From Heterobilharzia americana (taxonomy: Eukaryota > Platyhelminthes > Trematoda > Strigeidida > Schistosomatidae), in NCBI GenBank assembly GCA_944470555.2, contig OX104134.1, forward strand, positions 73,340,678 to 73,404,677: a stretch of DNA of 64,000 bases, in the 5' to 3' direction. This document shows, piece after piece, positions 46,501 through 52,030 of the stretch. The notes under the pieces are model-generated. The model saw nothing but the letters and a program-made list of their open reading frames with translations. It was not told the origin of the DNA and searched no databases. The translations under genes were made by a program, and so were the position numbers. Positions within the stretch are counted from its first letter, which is position 1. Each line of letters begins with the position of its first letter.

Positions 46501-47321
46501 AAAATAGGTCATACAAATTGTATGATAGCTAATATAAAAAAACATTACATGAAAATACTTCCAGAAAGAACGTAGCTGGTTATTCACCATAACTGTACTA
46601 AAGTGAAAAACATAGTCATTATCAGTAACAGTATCCAAAATTTCAAAATGAATAATATCCATCGGTTTGGAAAAACATCGTGTCAATACAATAAATTGGC
46701 ATGTTCTCCAAATTGTCCAGTGTTATCGTGGTTGATTATCCCGCAAAGCTACAACTCAATTGCCAGTGGCATGGAAAACATTCATTCTTAGGATCTACGC
46801 GACTGACTAGCCTATGCACATCATTTGAATGGAAAGACCATCTCAAATTATTATTTTTTTAAATTGTTACATGCAAAGACATGAACTACCTGAATTTGCC
46901 ATTCAGTGATGGAGAATACAGTTTTAACTCAGAGAGAGTATTACAATCATTGAATTATAGTCATTCAACCTTTATTCAAGATTTTTCGCCTCCTAAACGA
47001 CGTATTTTATCAACATTTTTATCAATACATAGAACAGATACAACCAACATTGAACAGATTTTAAAAAACGCTTATTATGGAAGCAGGAGCCTAAATAATA
47101 ACTTATTGAAACGTAAAACAATAATTCATATAATGAAATAGAAGTTTCTTTTTCCATTAAAAAAACAACAGAAATCAGCAAATAAATAAATAAATAAATC
47201 TCACACGTTTTCGACATTCTCGTTTTTCTTTTAGTGTTGGATTAATTTGTTCAATTAAATAAAACATCAATCGTAAACTAATTCCAATTCCAACAACAGA
47301 CACTAAAAGTTGGATGATCTT
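16436..47321 (-). CDS. ATAD1: ATAD1/Msp1-like AAA ATPase gene, six exons recognised (partial)
   Basis: Family members are anchored in mitochondrial outer and peroxisomal membranes, form hexamers, and pull mislocalised tail-anchored proteins out of the bilayer using ATP. Six exons join in consistent phases: 47205-47321, 40222-40538, 27261-27369, 23234-23412, 22645-22847, 16436-16526, totalling about 339 codons (human ATAD1 is about 361). Domains in order are an N-terminal membrane segment, linker, Walker A GPPGCGKT, pore-loop NMWYGE, Walker B IIFIDE, sensor 1 GATNRP, RRLP arginine finger, lid helices and C-terminal helix. Introns run from 386 bp to 12.9 kb and are filled with transposons. The initiator and stop exons were not found. 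An apparent one-base frameshift near 40440 breaks the linker; because every other exon is intact, assembly error or a recent allele is more likely than an old pseudogene. Confidence 0.88.
16590..16690 (-). mobile_element. Penelope-like element 3'-end fragment
   Basis: Homologous to the end of the PLE arm at 56397-56500 (CGCACAGTGAAACAGTAG, then TTTACTGGATAACGTTTCGG). It contains a stem GGACA..TGTCC (16662-16679) followed on the minus strand by GAAAC. In the other copy the stem is GAGC..GCTC, so both sides have changed together. It lies in the ATAD1 intron between 16526 and 22645. Confidence 0.65.
16691..18039. other. Intronic sequence, no gene recognised
   Basis: AT-rich intron of the ATAD1-like gene with no feature I can support. 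Confidence 0.4.
18040..18172. mobile_element. Palindromic Penelope-like 3'-end insertion (old copy)
   Basis: Arms 18040-18089 and 18095-18143 are inverted copies with a few mismatches around a 5-base centre. The right arm continues into the PLE tail (TATGGAATTTTACTCTACCA, then CAGTGTCTAAGTTTT), which matches the tail of the large palindrome at 57326-57368. The left arm stops just past the TAATATGG point. Same layout as 56397-57368 and 24881-25006, but much shorter and more diverged. Confidence 0.6.
18173..19039. other. Intronic sequence, no gene recognised
   Basis: No supported exon. Around 18680-18740 a short match to 15320-15350 (CTTGTGTTGTACACA) hints at an unassigned dispersed repeat. 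Confidence 0.35.
19040..19049. repeat. Target-site duplication, left copy (GCGTGACAAT)
   Basis: Matches 21798-21807 at the 5' end of the LINE insertion. Confidence 0.75.
19050..21797 (-). mobile_element. RTE-like LINE (family A), end-to-end copy, decayed
   Basis: Both ends are present: a (TTA)n-type tail with TCCCTTGCATTCCTAG at the left and the 5' end GGCTAGTAACTAGT near 21780. A 10-bp target duplication flanks it. It is about 2.75 kb against about 3.2 kb for the intact copy, so several hundred bases are missing internally, and fragments of endonuclease and reverse transcriptase are scattered in different frames (for example [12 protein letters not shown] near 21330 and [10 protein letters not shown] near 21230). 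It cannot encode a protein. It sits in an ATAD1 intron. Confidence 0.9.
19205..19746. repeat. 542-bp block almost identical to 14696-15238
   Basis: By eye the two blocks differ by one base (GGCGGCAAG against GGCGGGCAAG at 14838 region). The LINE sequence either side is clearly diverged. This points to gene conversion, a recent duplication, or an assembly artefact. Confidence 0.85.
21798..21807. repeat. Target-site duplication, right copy (GCGTGACAAT)
   Basis: Pairs with 19040-19049. Confidence 0.75.
21808..22644. other. Intronic sequence, no gene recognised
   Basis: The open frame 21981-22442 on the minus strand has low-complexity, non-protein-like composition. It is intron of the ATAD1-like gene. 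Confidence 0.4.
22645..22847 (-). CDS. ATAD1: ATAD1-like exon: AAA lid domain
   Basis: Begins after TTTTGTTTCGCAG and ends before GTAAGTTCAC on the minus strand. It reads [19 protein letters not shown], then [18 protein letters not shown] and [14 protein letters not shown], matching the helical lid that packs between subunits in the AAA hexamer. Starts in phase 0 and ends in phase 2. A decayed copy of this exon is at 1948-2150. Confidence 0.92.
23234..23412 (-). CDS. ATAD1: ATAD1-like exon: sensor 1 and arginine finger
   Basis: Acceptor CCTCGTAG and donor GTAAAT on the minus strand. The exon completes IDEL|D and reads [19 protein letters not shown], then [22 protein letters not shown] and [15 protein letters not shown] is the sensor 1 block and RRLP holds the arginine finger that senses ATP in the neighbouring subunit. 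The intron to the next exon is only 386 bp, the shortest found here. Confidence 0.93.
23413..24109. other. Intronic sequence, no gene recognised
   Basis: ATAD1-like intron with no supported feature. Confidence 0.4.
24110..24370 (-). mobile_element. LINE family B, 3' fragment
   Basis: Matches the homologous part of the copy at 33180-34090 (GTTCACAACCTTATCGCC against GTTCACAATCTAGTCGCC, with shared sequence either side). Only a short non-coding remnant is left, in an ATAD1 intron. Confidence 0.5.
24371..24880. other. Intronic sequence, no gene recognised
   Basis: ATAD1-like intron with no supported feature. Confidence 0.4.
24881..25006. mobile_element. Palindromic Penelope-like 3'-end insertion (old copy)
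   Basis: Left arm (24911-24951, CCATATTAGATCAGTTCATT..) and right arm (24971-25006, reverse complement CATAACATTAGTTCATT..) are inverted, diverged copies of the same PLE 3' end. The left arm is preceded by the complete tail (GGAACTTAGGCAATACAG..), while the right arm stops at the TAATGTTATG point. This is the same one-tailed layout as at 56397-57368 in mirror orientation. No target duplication was recognised. Confidence 0.55.
25007..25974. other. Intronic sequence, no gene recognised
   Basis: ATAD1-like intron with no supported feature. Confidence 0.4.
25975..25988. repeat. Target-site duplication, left copy (ACAACTTAGGAATA)
   Basis: Fourteen bases repeated exactly at 27015-27028 around the truncated LINE. 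Confidence 0.9.
25989..27014 (-). mobile_element. RTE-like LINE (family A), 5'-truncated insertion
   Basis: About 1.0 kb of the 3' end, with a (TTA)n tail and a perfect 14-bp target duplication. This is the classic product of target-primed reverse transcription that stopped early. A 196-codon open frame (26303-26893) keeps the catalytic [11 protein letters not shown] and a run of seven glutamines encoded by a CAA repeat. A frameshift near 26310 separates it from the C-terminal piece, which ends in RNPRD and a TAA belonging to the tail repeat. It lies in the intron just downstream of the Walker B exon. Confidence 0.95.
27015..27028. repeat. Target-site duplication, right copy (ACAACTTAGGAATA)
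   Basis: Pairs with 25975-25988. Confidence 0.9.
27261..27369 (-). CDS. ATAD1: ATAD1-like exon: pore loop and Walker B
   Basis: Acceptor GTGTATTTCAG and donor GTAAGTGAG on the minus strand. It reads [20 protein letters not shown], then [16 protein letters not shown]. The aromatic WYGE pore loop contacts substrate, and IIFIDE is the Walker B with its catalytic glutamate. It continues FINLQ from the previous exon in phase 0 and leaves one base of the next codon. Confidence 0.93.
27370..30329. other. Intronic sequence, no gene recognised
   Basis: Part of the 12.9-kb ATAD1-like intron. The open frames at 27712-27897 and 28932-29123 have no splice or family support. Confidence 0.4.
30330..30970 (-). 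mobile_element. Penelope-like reverse transcriptase relic
   Basis: On the minus strand the sequence gives [27 protein letters not shown] (catalytic site at about 30711-30722), then [19 protein letters not shown] and [20 protein letters not shown]. The order and the Y(I/V)DD.F motif followed by a late region preceding the GIY-YIG domain fit Penelope-like reverse transcriptases. Several stops interrupt it. It lies in the large ATAD1 intron, on the gene's own strand. Confidence 0.6.
31005..31160. mobile_element. tRNA-derived SINE (family 1), inverted composite
   Basis: The left part resembles the 5' half of the 3960 copy (CTGAGGTAACCGTGGTTTCG). It is joined at about 31060 to an inverted 3' half (CGATTGAAGGTGAAAAGAAAAT). 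Two partial SINEs are fused in opposite directions, next to a further copy at 31200. Confidence 0.5.
31200..31330 (+). mobile_element. tRNA-derived SINE (family 1)
   Basis: TCTCATGGCTCAGTTGGTAG is a good tRNA A-box half. The B box is decayed (GGTTTAAATGC), and the family tail TTATCTCCCTTCGATCATCA follows. A functional tRNA is unlikely because of the B-box decay and the poor acceptor stem. Confidence 0.65.
32097..32354 (+). CDS. Possible small ORF or 3' exon, unrecognised
   Basis: A plus-strand frame reads [20 protein letters not shown] then [16 protein letters not shown] and ends KREFHQ at a TAA. It is charged, shows no transposon motif, and is preceded by ACTAGTTTTATAG, a possible acceptor. 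It lies antisense within the 12.9-kb ATAD1 intron. It could be a terminal exon of a plus-strand gene or chance. I cannot name a family. Confidence 0.25.
   Translation, partial: DKKTMTMSVNYIHDLFVKRETKRKDLTKIMFKINQVNSEDSADRNDTIRNSTLKAQSLKSVKQLEPYFQNEDHSAIRKVKREFHQ
32355..33179. other. No gene recognised
   Basis: ATAD1-like intron sequence with no supported feature. Confidence 0.4.
33180..34090 (-). mobile_element. LINE family B (RTE-like), C-terminal fragment
   Basis: The minus-strand frame at 33768-33995 reads [29 protein letters not shown] and [17 protein letters not shown]. This is the segment after the reverse transcriptase palm in RTE-like LINEs (YLGS..., ...AFANL..LW, ...VLLYGCE). Downstream, in broken frames, come the C-terminal NQWLETL- and SQWRR-like residues. 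It is decayed and 5' truncated. The family is distinct from family A, which has [10 protein letters not shown] and [11 protein letters not shown]. Confidence 0.75.
34091..35154. other. No gene recognised
   Basis: ATAD1-like intron sequence with no supported feature. Confidence 0.4.
35155..35480 (-). mobile_element. SMalpha-like SINE with decayed hammerhead motif
   Basis: Minus-strand copy of the 2525-2812 element. It has the B box GGGTTCGACCCC, the A-box half CTCAGTGGCTCAACGGCC, and the hammerhead-like stretch at about 35264-35300 ending GAGACAGCTGTCC. The 5' flank CCTCCATCCAATGTCACTG is shared with the 51.7-kb copy. Confidence 0.7.
35843..35970. mobile_element. Candidate MITE with about 38-bp terminal inverted repeats
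   Basis: TTTAAAAGCCACCCTAGTAA..CAACC at the left is inverted at the right (GGTTGTTGC-like, read GATTGTTGCTAGGGTGGCC), with several mismatches over about 38 bp, in a unit of about 130 bp. It contains no coding sequence. The ends are clear, but a target duplication was not confirmed. Confidence 0.5.
35971..40221. other. Intronic sequence, no gene recognised
   Basis: Remainder of the 12.9-kb ATAD1-like intron. Short open frames such as 38110-38361 lack splice or family support. Confidence 0.4.
40222..40538 (-). CDS. ATAD1: ATAD1-like exon: linker and Walker A, with apparent frameshift
   Basis: Acceptor CTTTTCTTGAATAG and donor GTAGGTAAT on the minus strand. The first part reads [20 protein letters not shown] then [12 protein letters not shown], matching the ATAD1 linker (AEKLMKQIG.., LSEYEMSIAAHLVDP). 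It then meets a TGA. One frame over it resumes [39 protein letters not shown] (Walker A) and ANFINLQ. The break is at about 40437-40447. The exon is 317 bp, one base short of a multiple of three, while both splice sites are in phase 0. A single missing base is the simplest explanation. Confidence 0.9.
40539..42119. other. Intronic sequence, no gene recognised
   Basis: ATAD1-like intron. The minus-strand open frame at 41531-41776 has no recognisable family. Confidence 0.4.
42120..42600 (+). mobile_element. LINE family B, 3' fragment, opposite orientation
   Basis: Reverse-complement match to the terminal part of the 33180-34090 copy, including GACTCTTGGTGGCATGG-like (here GATTCTTGGTGGCTTGG) and AATCGGTCACAATAGGACGG. 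No intact frame remains. It lies in the ATAD1 intron, antisense to the gene. Confidence 0.6.
42601..42949. other. No gene recognised
   Basis: Intronic sequence with no supported feature. Confidence 0.4.
42950..43690 (+). mobile_element. Penelope-like element: reverse transcriptase end plus GIY-YIG domain
   Basis: The plus strand gives [56 protein letters not shown] and ERNRKPS. This is the conserved region after the reverse transcriptase palm of Penelope-like elements. After breaks it continues [19 protein letters not shown] then [19 protein letters not shown], a GIY-YIG endonuclease domain in which YIG..T.R.L..RI.EH is recognisable. It is coding-dead. Its sequence differs from the PLE of the palindromes, so at least two PLE families are present. 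Confidence 0.75.
43691..45185. other. Intronic sequence, no gene recognised
   Basis: ATAD1-like intron with no supported feature. Confidence 0.4.
45186..45546. mobile_element. MITE-like element with about 80-bp terminal inverted repeats
   Basis: The left end (from ATTGACTCATCACC through GAGAGCAACCAATCAC, GACCGGATTCTATTGATCAT, to ATGTGGC) is inverted at the right end (GCCACATTTC.., ATGATCAATAGAATTCGGTC, GTGATTGGTTGCTCTC, GATTAATCAAT), with about 85 percent match by eye. The total length is 361 bp with no coding capacity. Long inverted ends and small size fit a non-autonomous DNA transposon. No clear target duplication was seen. Confidence 0.75.
45547..46491. other. Intronic sequence, no gene recognised
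   Basis: ATAD1-like intron with no supported feature. Confidence 0.4.
46492..46740 (-). pseudogene. Relic resembling a Cys-loop receptor (nicotinic type) ligand-binding exon
   Basis: The minus-strand frame reads [33 protein letters not shown] and [15 protein letters not shown], then GTAAAC. Nicotinic receptor subunits have W.PDI.LYN.AD, then a W, then S.C.I...YFPFD.Q, with an exon boundary just after that Q in many genes. Here a donor-like GTAAAC follows the same Q. The Cys-loop cysteine is replaced by histidine, and no partner exon was found, so I read it as a decayed duplicate. It lies in an ATAD1 intron on the same strand. A chance resemblance is possible. Confidence 0.35.
46872..47141 (+). 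CDS. Possible small ORF or 3' exon antisense to ATAD1, unrecognised
   Basis: A plus-strand frame reads [20 protein letters not shown], then [20 protein letters not shown] and [12 protein letters not shown], ending at TAG. It has balanced, protein-like composition and no transposon motif. A T-rich tract and GCAAAG before the ATG could be a 3' splice site. The frame ends 64 bp from the ATAD1 anchor exon on the other strand. I do not recognise a family. Confidence 0.3.
   Translation, partial: CKDMNYLNLPFSDGEYSFNSERVLQSLNYSHSTFIQDFSPPKRRILSTFLSIHRTDTTNIEQILKNAYYGSRSLNNNLLKRKTIIHIMK
47205..47321 (-). CDS. ATAD1: ATAD1-like exon: N-terminal membrane anchor
   Basis: A strong pyrimidine tract ending GCTCTAG precedes the exon and GTGAGATTT follows it on the minus strand. 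It encodes [20 protein letters not shown], then [19 protein letters not shown]: one transmembrane helix followed by a basic helix. It aligns with ATAD1 residues VVGLIFRLTIFGAVTYF..IDPTRKQKVEAQKQ just before AEKLMKQIG. It is exactly 39 codons and joins the next exon in phase 0. The start codon must lie in an upstream exon. Confidence 0.82.
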
Positions 47322-47869
47322 CTAGAGCAATTAGGAGAAAGAAGTAAAAGAACAATTTAATTACAAGATATATACAAGTCATGTTAACAATTTTATGATA
47401 CGCTAAAATGCAAAATATCTAGGCCTCATATATTCACAACACATCAAAAACAGAGACGAAAAAAAGAAAAAGAAGAGACAGAGTAGTTATAGCAATTTAT
47501 TTAGATTTAGCCTTTTGTCGATGACGTACTATTTCTGAGTGAAACATGGATACAGGAAGTCGTTTTTTCCAATAGTCTAATGTCATATGATTTCGTCTCT
47601 GATGACTACAAAGTGTAACTGGAAAAAATTACCTTTGTTAACTCACAGTATGATATTGAATGGTCATAGTTAACATAAGAAAAAATTGGAACAAATCTAG
47701 ACCAAGCCTATTTCCTATTGCGAAACCACTTTCTAAGTCTACGAAATAATAAGTAGCTTTCATGACCAAATGTTATCCACAAATGTGACAGCTTGAACAT
47801 TCTAAAAAGAAAGTAATTAGGACATAGAGGCTTCCTCCAATCGTGACAGCACCATCAACTGCAGATTAC
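47322..47869. other. No gene recognised
   Basis: Upstream of the anchor exon. The missing first exon was not found here. Confidence 0.35.
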
Positions 47870-49110
47870 TCATCAATAATTACCCCTCTGCAGTATTTAA
47901 TAAATTCGTCAGTAGTGTAATGGTTAGAAAAATATGACTAACGGTGATAATATGGGCGTTAATACTTATAATGGCAACAGTGACAACACTATGAAGAGAC
48001 AATTTATAAAAATAACTACGGTGCTTGCATACAGGAAAGCGCCTGAGGCACGATACAGAAATCTTATTAAGGCTGTGATTAAACTGGGATTTAAATCTAC
48101 AACGTGCCTCAGAAACAAGCTCTGCGGGTTAAATAACTTTATTTATCCAATAAGGCAGAATAATTTAGTTTACCGAAACCAATGCAACGATTGCGAGGTC
48201 AAATGCAAAGGTCAAAGTAGTCGACTAGGGTCAATTAGGGTGCTCGAGCAAAATTTATTTCATAGATAATCAGACTGGAATAGATGTTACTTTGGCTCTG
48301 CCGTAACTGTTCTGTGATTCTGGGAAGGGAGTCCAAGTAATGATTCGAGACATCAAATCATCCCATCCCATGCCATTTGAAGTTGGCTTAGTACAATGAT
48401 TACACAACAGGGCCAAGAAACATACCAGTAAGACAGAAGATCTAAGACAAGAAATCAGACACATTAAAGACAACTCACTCATCAATAATTACTCTCCTGA
48501 ACTAGTAAACAAATTCCTTAGTAATCGTAGGAAAATCATCACAGATAGTTGTAGCACAGGTATTAAAAACTATAGTAATAATAACGGTGAAACTGTGAAG
48601 AGAGAATTCAAAATCTCTACACTATTACCATACAACGAAAGCCACCTCAGTGACATTATGCAGGAGATTCTCAACAAGGTATTTAAACCTACAAAGTCAA
48701 TTAGAAATCAACTTCCCAGGTTAATGAAAGATCCTACTGATCTAAATCCTTTGCAACGATTGCGAGGTCGAATACGTGAGCCAACATAGTCGACCAAAGT
48801 CAATTAGGCTATCCGAACACAAATAGCTTAGCTACATCAAAATCGAAACATTTCAGTAAGATAAGGAATTTGAATTAAAGCACCGTTATAGTTATGCGTG
48901 AAACTACACACAGCTATACAATAGGGTGGGACATAGTGACAGCCCTCAAAGCAAATTTAGTGAGATGGAGGAAAAATTGGTCACCGAATCTTTATTTGTC
49001 GAATCGACATAGAATCCATGGAACAAGAATGACTCAGGTCCTGTTCCAGAGATGGCGAAAATCCTACTAAGTATATCACAAGGAAGGCGAGAAAATTAGA
49101 ACTATATGAG
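47870..49110 (+). mobile_element. Two decayed Penelope-like fragments in tandem
   Basis: The first piece (about 47870-48260) reads RNLIKAVIKLGFKSTTCLRN, then NLVYRNQCNDCEVKCKGQSS, the cysteine-containing lead into a GIY-YIG domain. The second (about 48420-49110) starts again with TCAATAATTACTCTCCTGAA (compare TCAATAATTACCCCTCTGCA at 47872). It continues through FKPTKSIRNQLPRL and CAACGATTGCGAGGTCGAAT, then WDKTT-region equivalents and EKLVTESLFVES. That last stretch matches ERLITESLFIEF in the 56.4-57.4 kb palindrome. Both are broken by stops. The repeated start implies tandem duplication or two nested insertions. Confidence 0.65.
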
Positions 49111-49404
49111 GCAAGTCTGAAAGTTGTGGAGTTGGTTTGATACGACTATGGACAAAAATGTGTGTCCAAACGTCATCCAGTTAAGAATTTTCTCTCACTG
49201 TGTGATATCTAATAAACTAACTGAAATAAAAAAATATTCCGACTATTATTTTTTAGATGTAAACCTGCAACCAATCTCGTCCAGTAACACTTCAGGGGGA
49301 ATGAATTTTACTCTAAATCCTGCTGTCGAAACATATAACAATATGATTACGCTTTCACAGGTCATCGAATATCTTACCATCTTCAAACATTATGCAGGTT
49401 GTTA
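49111..49404. other. No gene recognised
   Basis: The plus-strand open frame at 49124-49405 has no family or splice evidence and abuts LINE sequence. Confidence 0.35.
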
Positions 49405-50010
49405 AATAGTGAACAAGCCTTTCGTATCCAAACCAAAGTTCTGTGAACAACCAATTCAGTCAGGATGGCCTAACTTCCCCAGTAAGTGAAGTAGTCAATG
49501 GATTCTACCACTTAATTAGTTATCCTTAAACGATTTAGTGTAAGCCTATCTTGCAATATCATGTTACATTTAACAGATGCCGATCAAGCGCCAAGTCTAT
49601 TCACATTTCTGCTCAAAGTGTTCATAAAAATCTGCATTTCGTCAGAGGCTTCCTGTAACAGGGCGTTATTGTATGCATATCTCAGGCCAACCAGGTGCAC
49701 TCCGGAGAGTTAATCAATCTCCGCAGATTCAGAGGTATATAGGGTTATATCCACTAGCACGTTGATGGTAAAGTTAAACGAGGATAATAATGGTGTACAT
49801 CTTTGGCGCACAGCATTGACTGTTGTTAATTCGGACGACAAGATTTCGAATAAAAAGATTTAATTAGTATTACATATTTGCCGGGAACTCTCTTCATAGT
49901 TAAGCACTGCCACAACACATCTGCCCCGACAATGTCAAATGCCGCCTTGATAAGCACTGAAGCACTATAAAAAAAATAAGAAAGCAAGGAGAGGTGATTT
50001 TTCTCGTTTT
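49405..50010 (-). mobile_element. LINE family B, reverse transcriptase fragment
   Basis: The minus strand reads LIKAAFDIVGADVLWQCLTM and KRVPGKYVILIKSFYS, then in broken frames residues matching YADD..LL (here RYAYNNALL) and ESIDYFTYWGS. It corresponds to the palm of an RTE-like reverse transcriptase (AAFDSVDR..LW..L...G.P.KYI). The catalytic YADD has decayed. Confidence 0.7.
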
Positions 50011-51582
50011 TCGTGTCCTCAAAGGTAAACACTCCTGAGTTTTTCTTAAGAACAAAGCAGGATATTTTCATTTTACAATAGACTTGTTACCCGTGAACAA
50101 TATGACCGATATCAAGTGAGTCAGAATAACTAAGTATCCATATCATTGTTTTTCGAAAAATGTTTTGTTAGATTACAAAGACCGAGGTAATAAATTTCGT
50201 TATAAGTGAAGGTCGAGTGTATTATTTTTATTGTATGGACTTAAAATGAGCACAATAAATCACGACAGTGATATGTGAACCACATACAAAAATCTTACAT
50301 GCAAACGATACAATTAATCAACAGTTTGTTGCATTAGACCATTCGATGCAAATGAACAGTTAGTTACAAAACCTGTGATCACTTTAGTAGAGTAAAATTC
50401 AACAAGTGACAGTTTGCTGAGAGTTTAATTATCTTAGATCTTCGCGTATTGTGATAAATATCCTTTTGATTGTACAGCATGGTTCCTAGTCTTCTTTTAG
50501 AGTGAGCGTAATGGTAGTTGATACCAAATAATATTTCTTCAATAGATAGCAAACCGAAAAAGCGAAATATTTTTATTCAGTGCTTCATTTGTCATTGTTG
50601 ATGCATGGACATAAGGAAGGTGTATCAAATAACAAGATGACTAACTTATCAAGTTGATCCATGGCATGTTTTCAAAACATATAAAATCAAACAGTTAGAA
50701 ACCAGTGATTCCACTGCTAGTAAGAAACCCATTAAATAGCTAGACTAATGCATACAGTCGAGGTGAACAGTTGTGAGTTCTAAAAAGCAATCACAGAAGT
50801 TTTAAGTAAGATTACATGAAAAATGGCACCATCGACTAATGATCTCTGAAAGCTGGGCACTTTATTAATGGTTTTTAAAAAGAATTTAATTCTTGTTTAT
50901 GCGCATATCATTCCATAGCTGCTTTTACTCTAACTTTCTATGTTACTAGGATGTGCAATAATGCATTTATGTGCAAGGATATACAACAATAACTTTAGAT
51001 TCACAAATGCACATAATGTGTCTCATTAGAAACCGATAAGTCCTACAATGAGAATATAAGTGGATTCTTACATAGCAGGATATTTAAGACAATTCAAATA
51101 ACTTCCAAGTAGACTTATAGATAATCCAGAGATTCAATAAACTCATATACTGAACAAAGGAGAGTGCGGTGACACATTATCAGCGGTAAATTGCTTAAGA
51201 TCATCACATCATAAGTTCTCATTACCTTCACAGTGCAGTAAAATTTGTCCATGTCACCTAACAAGTGGAGTCCAAAACAAGTTCGGAAGTCCTTCTGAAT
51301 CTGGGATTAACCACAAGCTTTGCGATGACTTTCAAGAAGAGTTTATACACAAGCTACCAGTCATTTGATTGCAACTGGTTCCCACTCACAAGTTCTTTTT
51401 TAGTGCTATGGCGAAACTCTTCAACAAAATTGATATAGAGTCGTATTCAGAAGAAGTGCATTAACGCATTGATGATCAACGCGGTATTTAAAACGAAAGA
51501 ATATGCTAGGAATGAAAACTTGCCAAAACTAATTAGCAGTTCCGTTGTGGAAATAATAGATAATAAAAGATATCAGGTGGAA
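50011..51582. other. No gene recognised
   Basis: AT-rich sequence with no supported feature. Confidence 0.4.
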
Positions 51583-51760
51583 AAACATTGGAAACCTAGG
51601 AGCACTGGACAGCTGTTTCGTCTTGATCTGGAACTCCTCAGCAGTTCTCACTCATAACCTTGACAGGGATCAAACACAGGACCTAAAGGTTCCGAGACCG
51701 GCACGCTGACATGGAGCCATTGGGTCGCAATCCACTGGTCTACATTTCTTACTTCTGACA
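51583..51760 (-). mobile_element. SMalpha-like SINE, minus copy
   Basis: Decayed B box (GTGTTTGATCCC on the minus strand) and pol III half, with the best preserved hammerhead-like region of the minus copies. It lies 70 bp from an opposite-facing copy at 51830-52030, giving an inverted SINE pair. Confidence 0.7.
51607..51643 (-). ncRNA. Degenerate hammerhead ribozyme motif
   Basis: On the minus strand CTGAGGAGTTCC, a six-base loop, then AGACGAAACAGCTGTCC. The GAAAC strand and following helix are intact; the CTGATGA core has one change (CTGAGGA) and stem II has mismatches. Known SMalpha hammerheads have CTGATGAGTCC..GGACGAAAC. Confidence 0.5.
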
Positions 51761-51829
51761 GTTCATGATATAGCGCGGCCTCTATCCAATACTGTCACTG
51801 GGTCAAGACTTCTCTGAAATCACCTCTCG

Positions 51830-52030
51830 AAGTAATGTGCTGGCAACAGAACTCGAAGGTCCTTGGTTCGATTTCTCACGGGGCCATAGATGTGCTCTGC
51901 CGAAGAATCCCTCAATAGGACGAAACAGCTATCCGGAGCTCCCAGGTTTCCAATGGTTCTCCGACTGATGTCAGTCCATGACAAATACCAACCTGAAATG
52001 AACAAATAAATCCCCACAAACCTTAAAATT
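51830..52030 (+). mobile_element. SMalpha-like SINE, plus copy
   Basis: Contains AAGGTCCTTGGTTCGATTTC (B box), the hammerhead-like region, and the shared 3' part CTGATGTCAGTCCATGACAA with ATCCCCACAAACC at its end. Confidence 0.7.
51895..51932 (+). ncRNA. Degenerate hammerhead ribozyme motif
   Basis: CTCTGCCGAAGAATCCCTCA followed by ATAGGACGAAACAGCTATCC. The ATCC..GGAC stem and CGAAAC strand are present; the CTGATGA strand has decayed to CTGCCGAA. Confidence 0.5.

Noticed and set aside
51469..51657. 62-codon plus-strand frame
   Set aside because: Its second half is SMalpha SINE sequence read in antisense, so it is a chance chimera.
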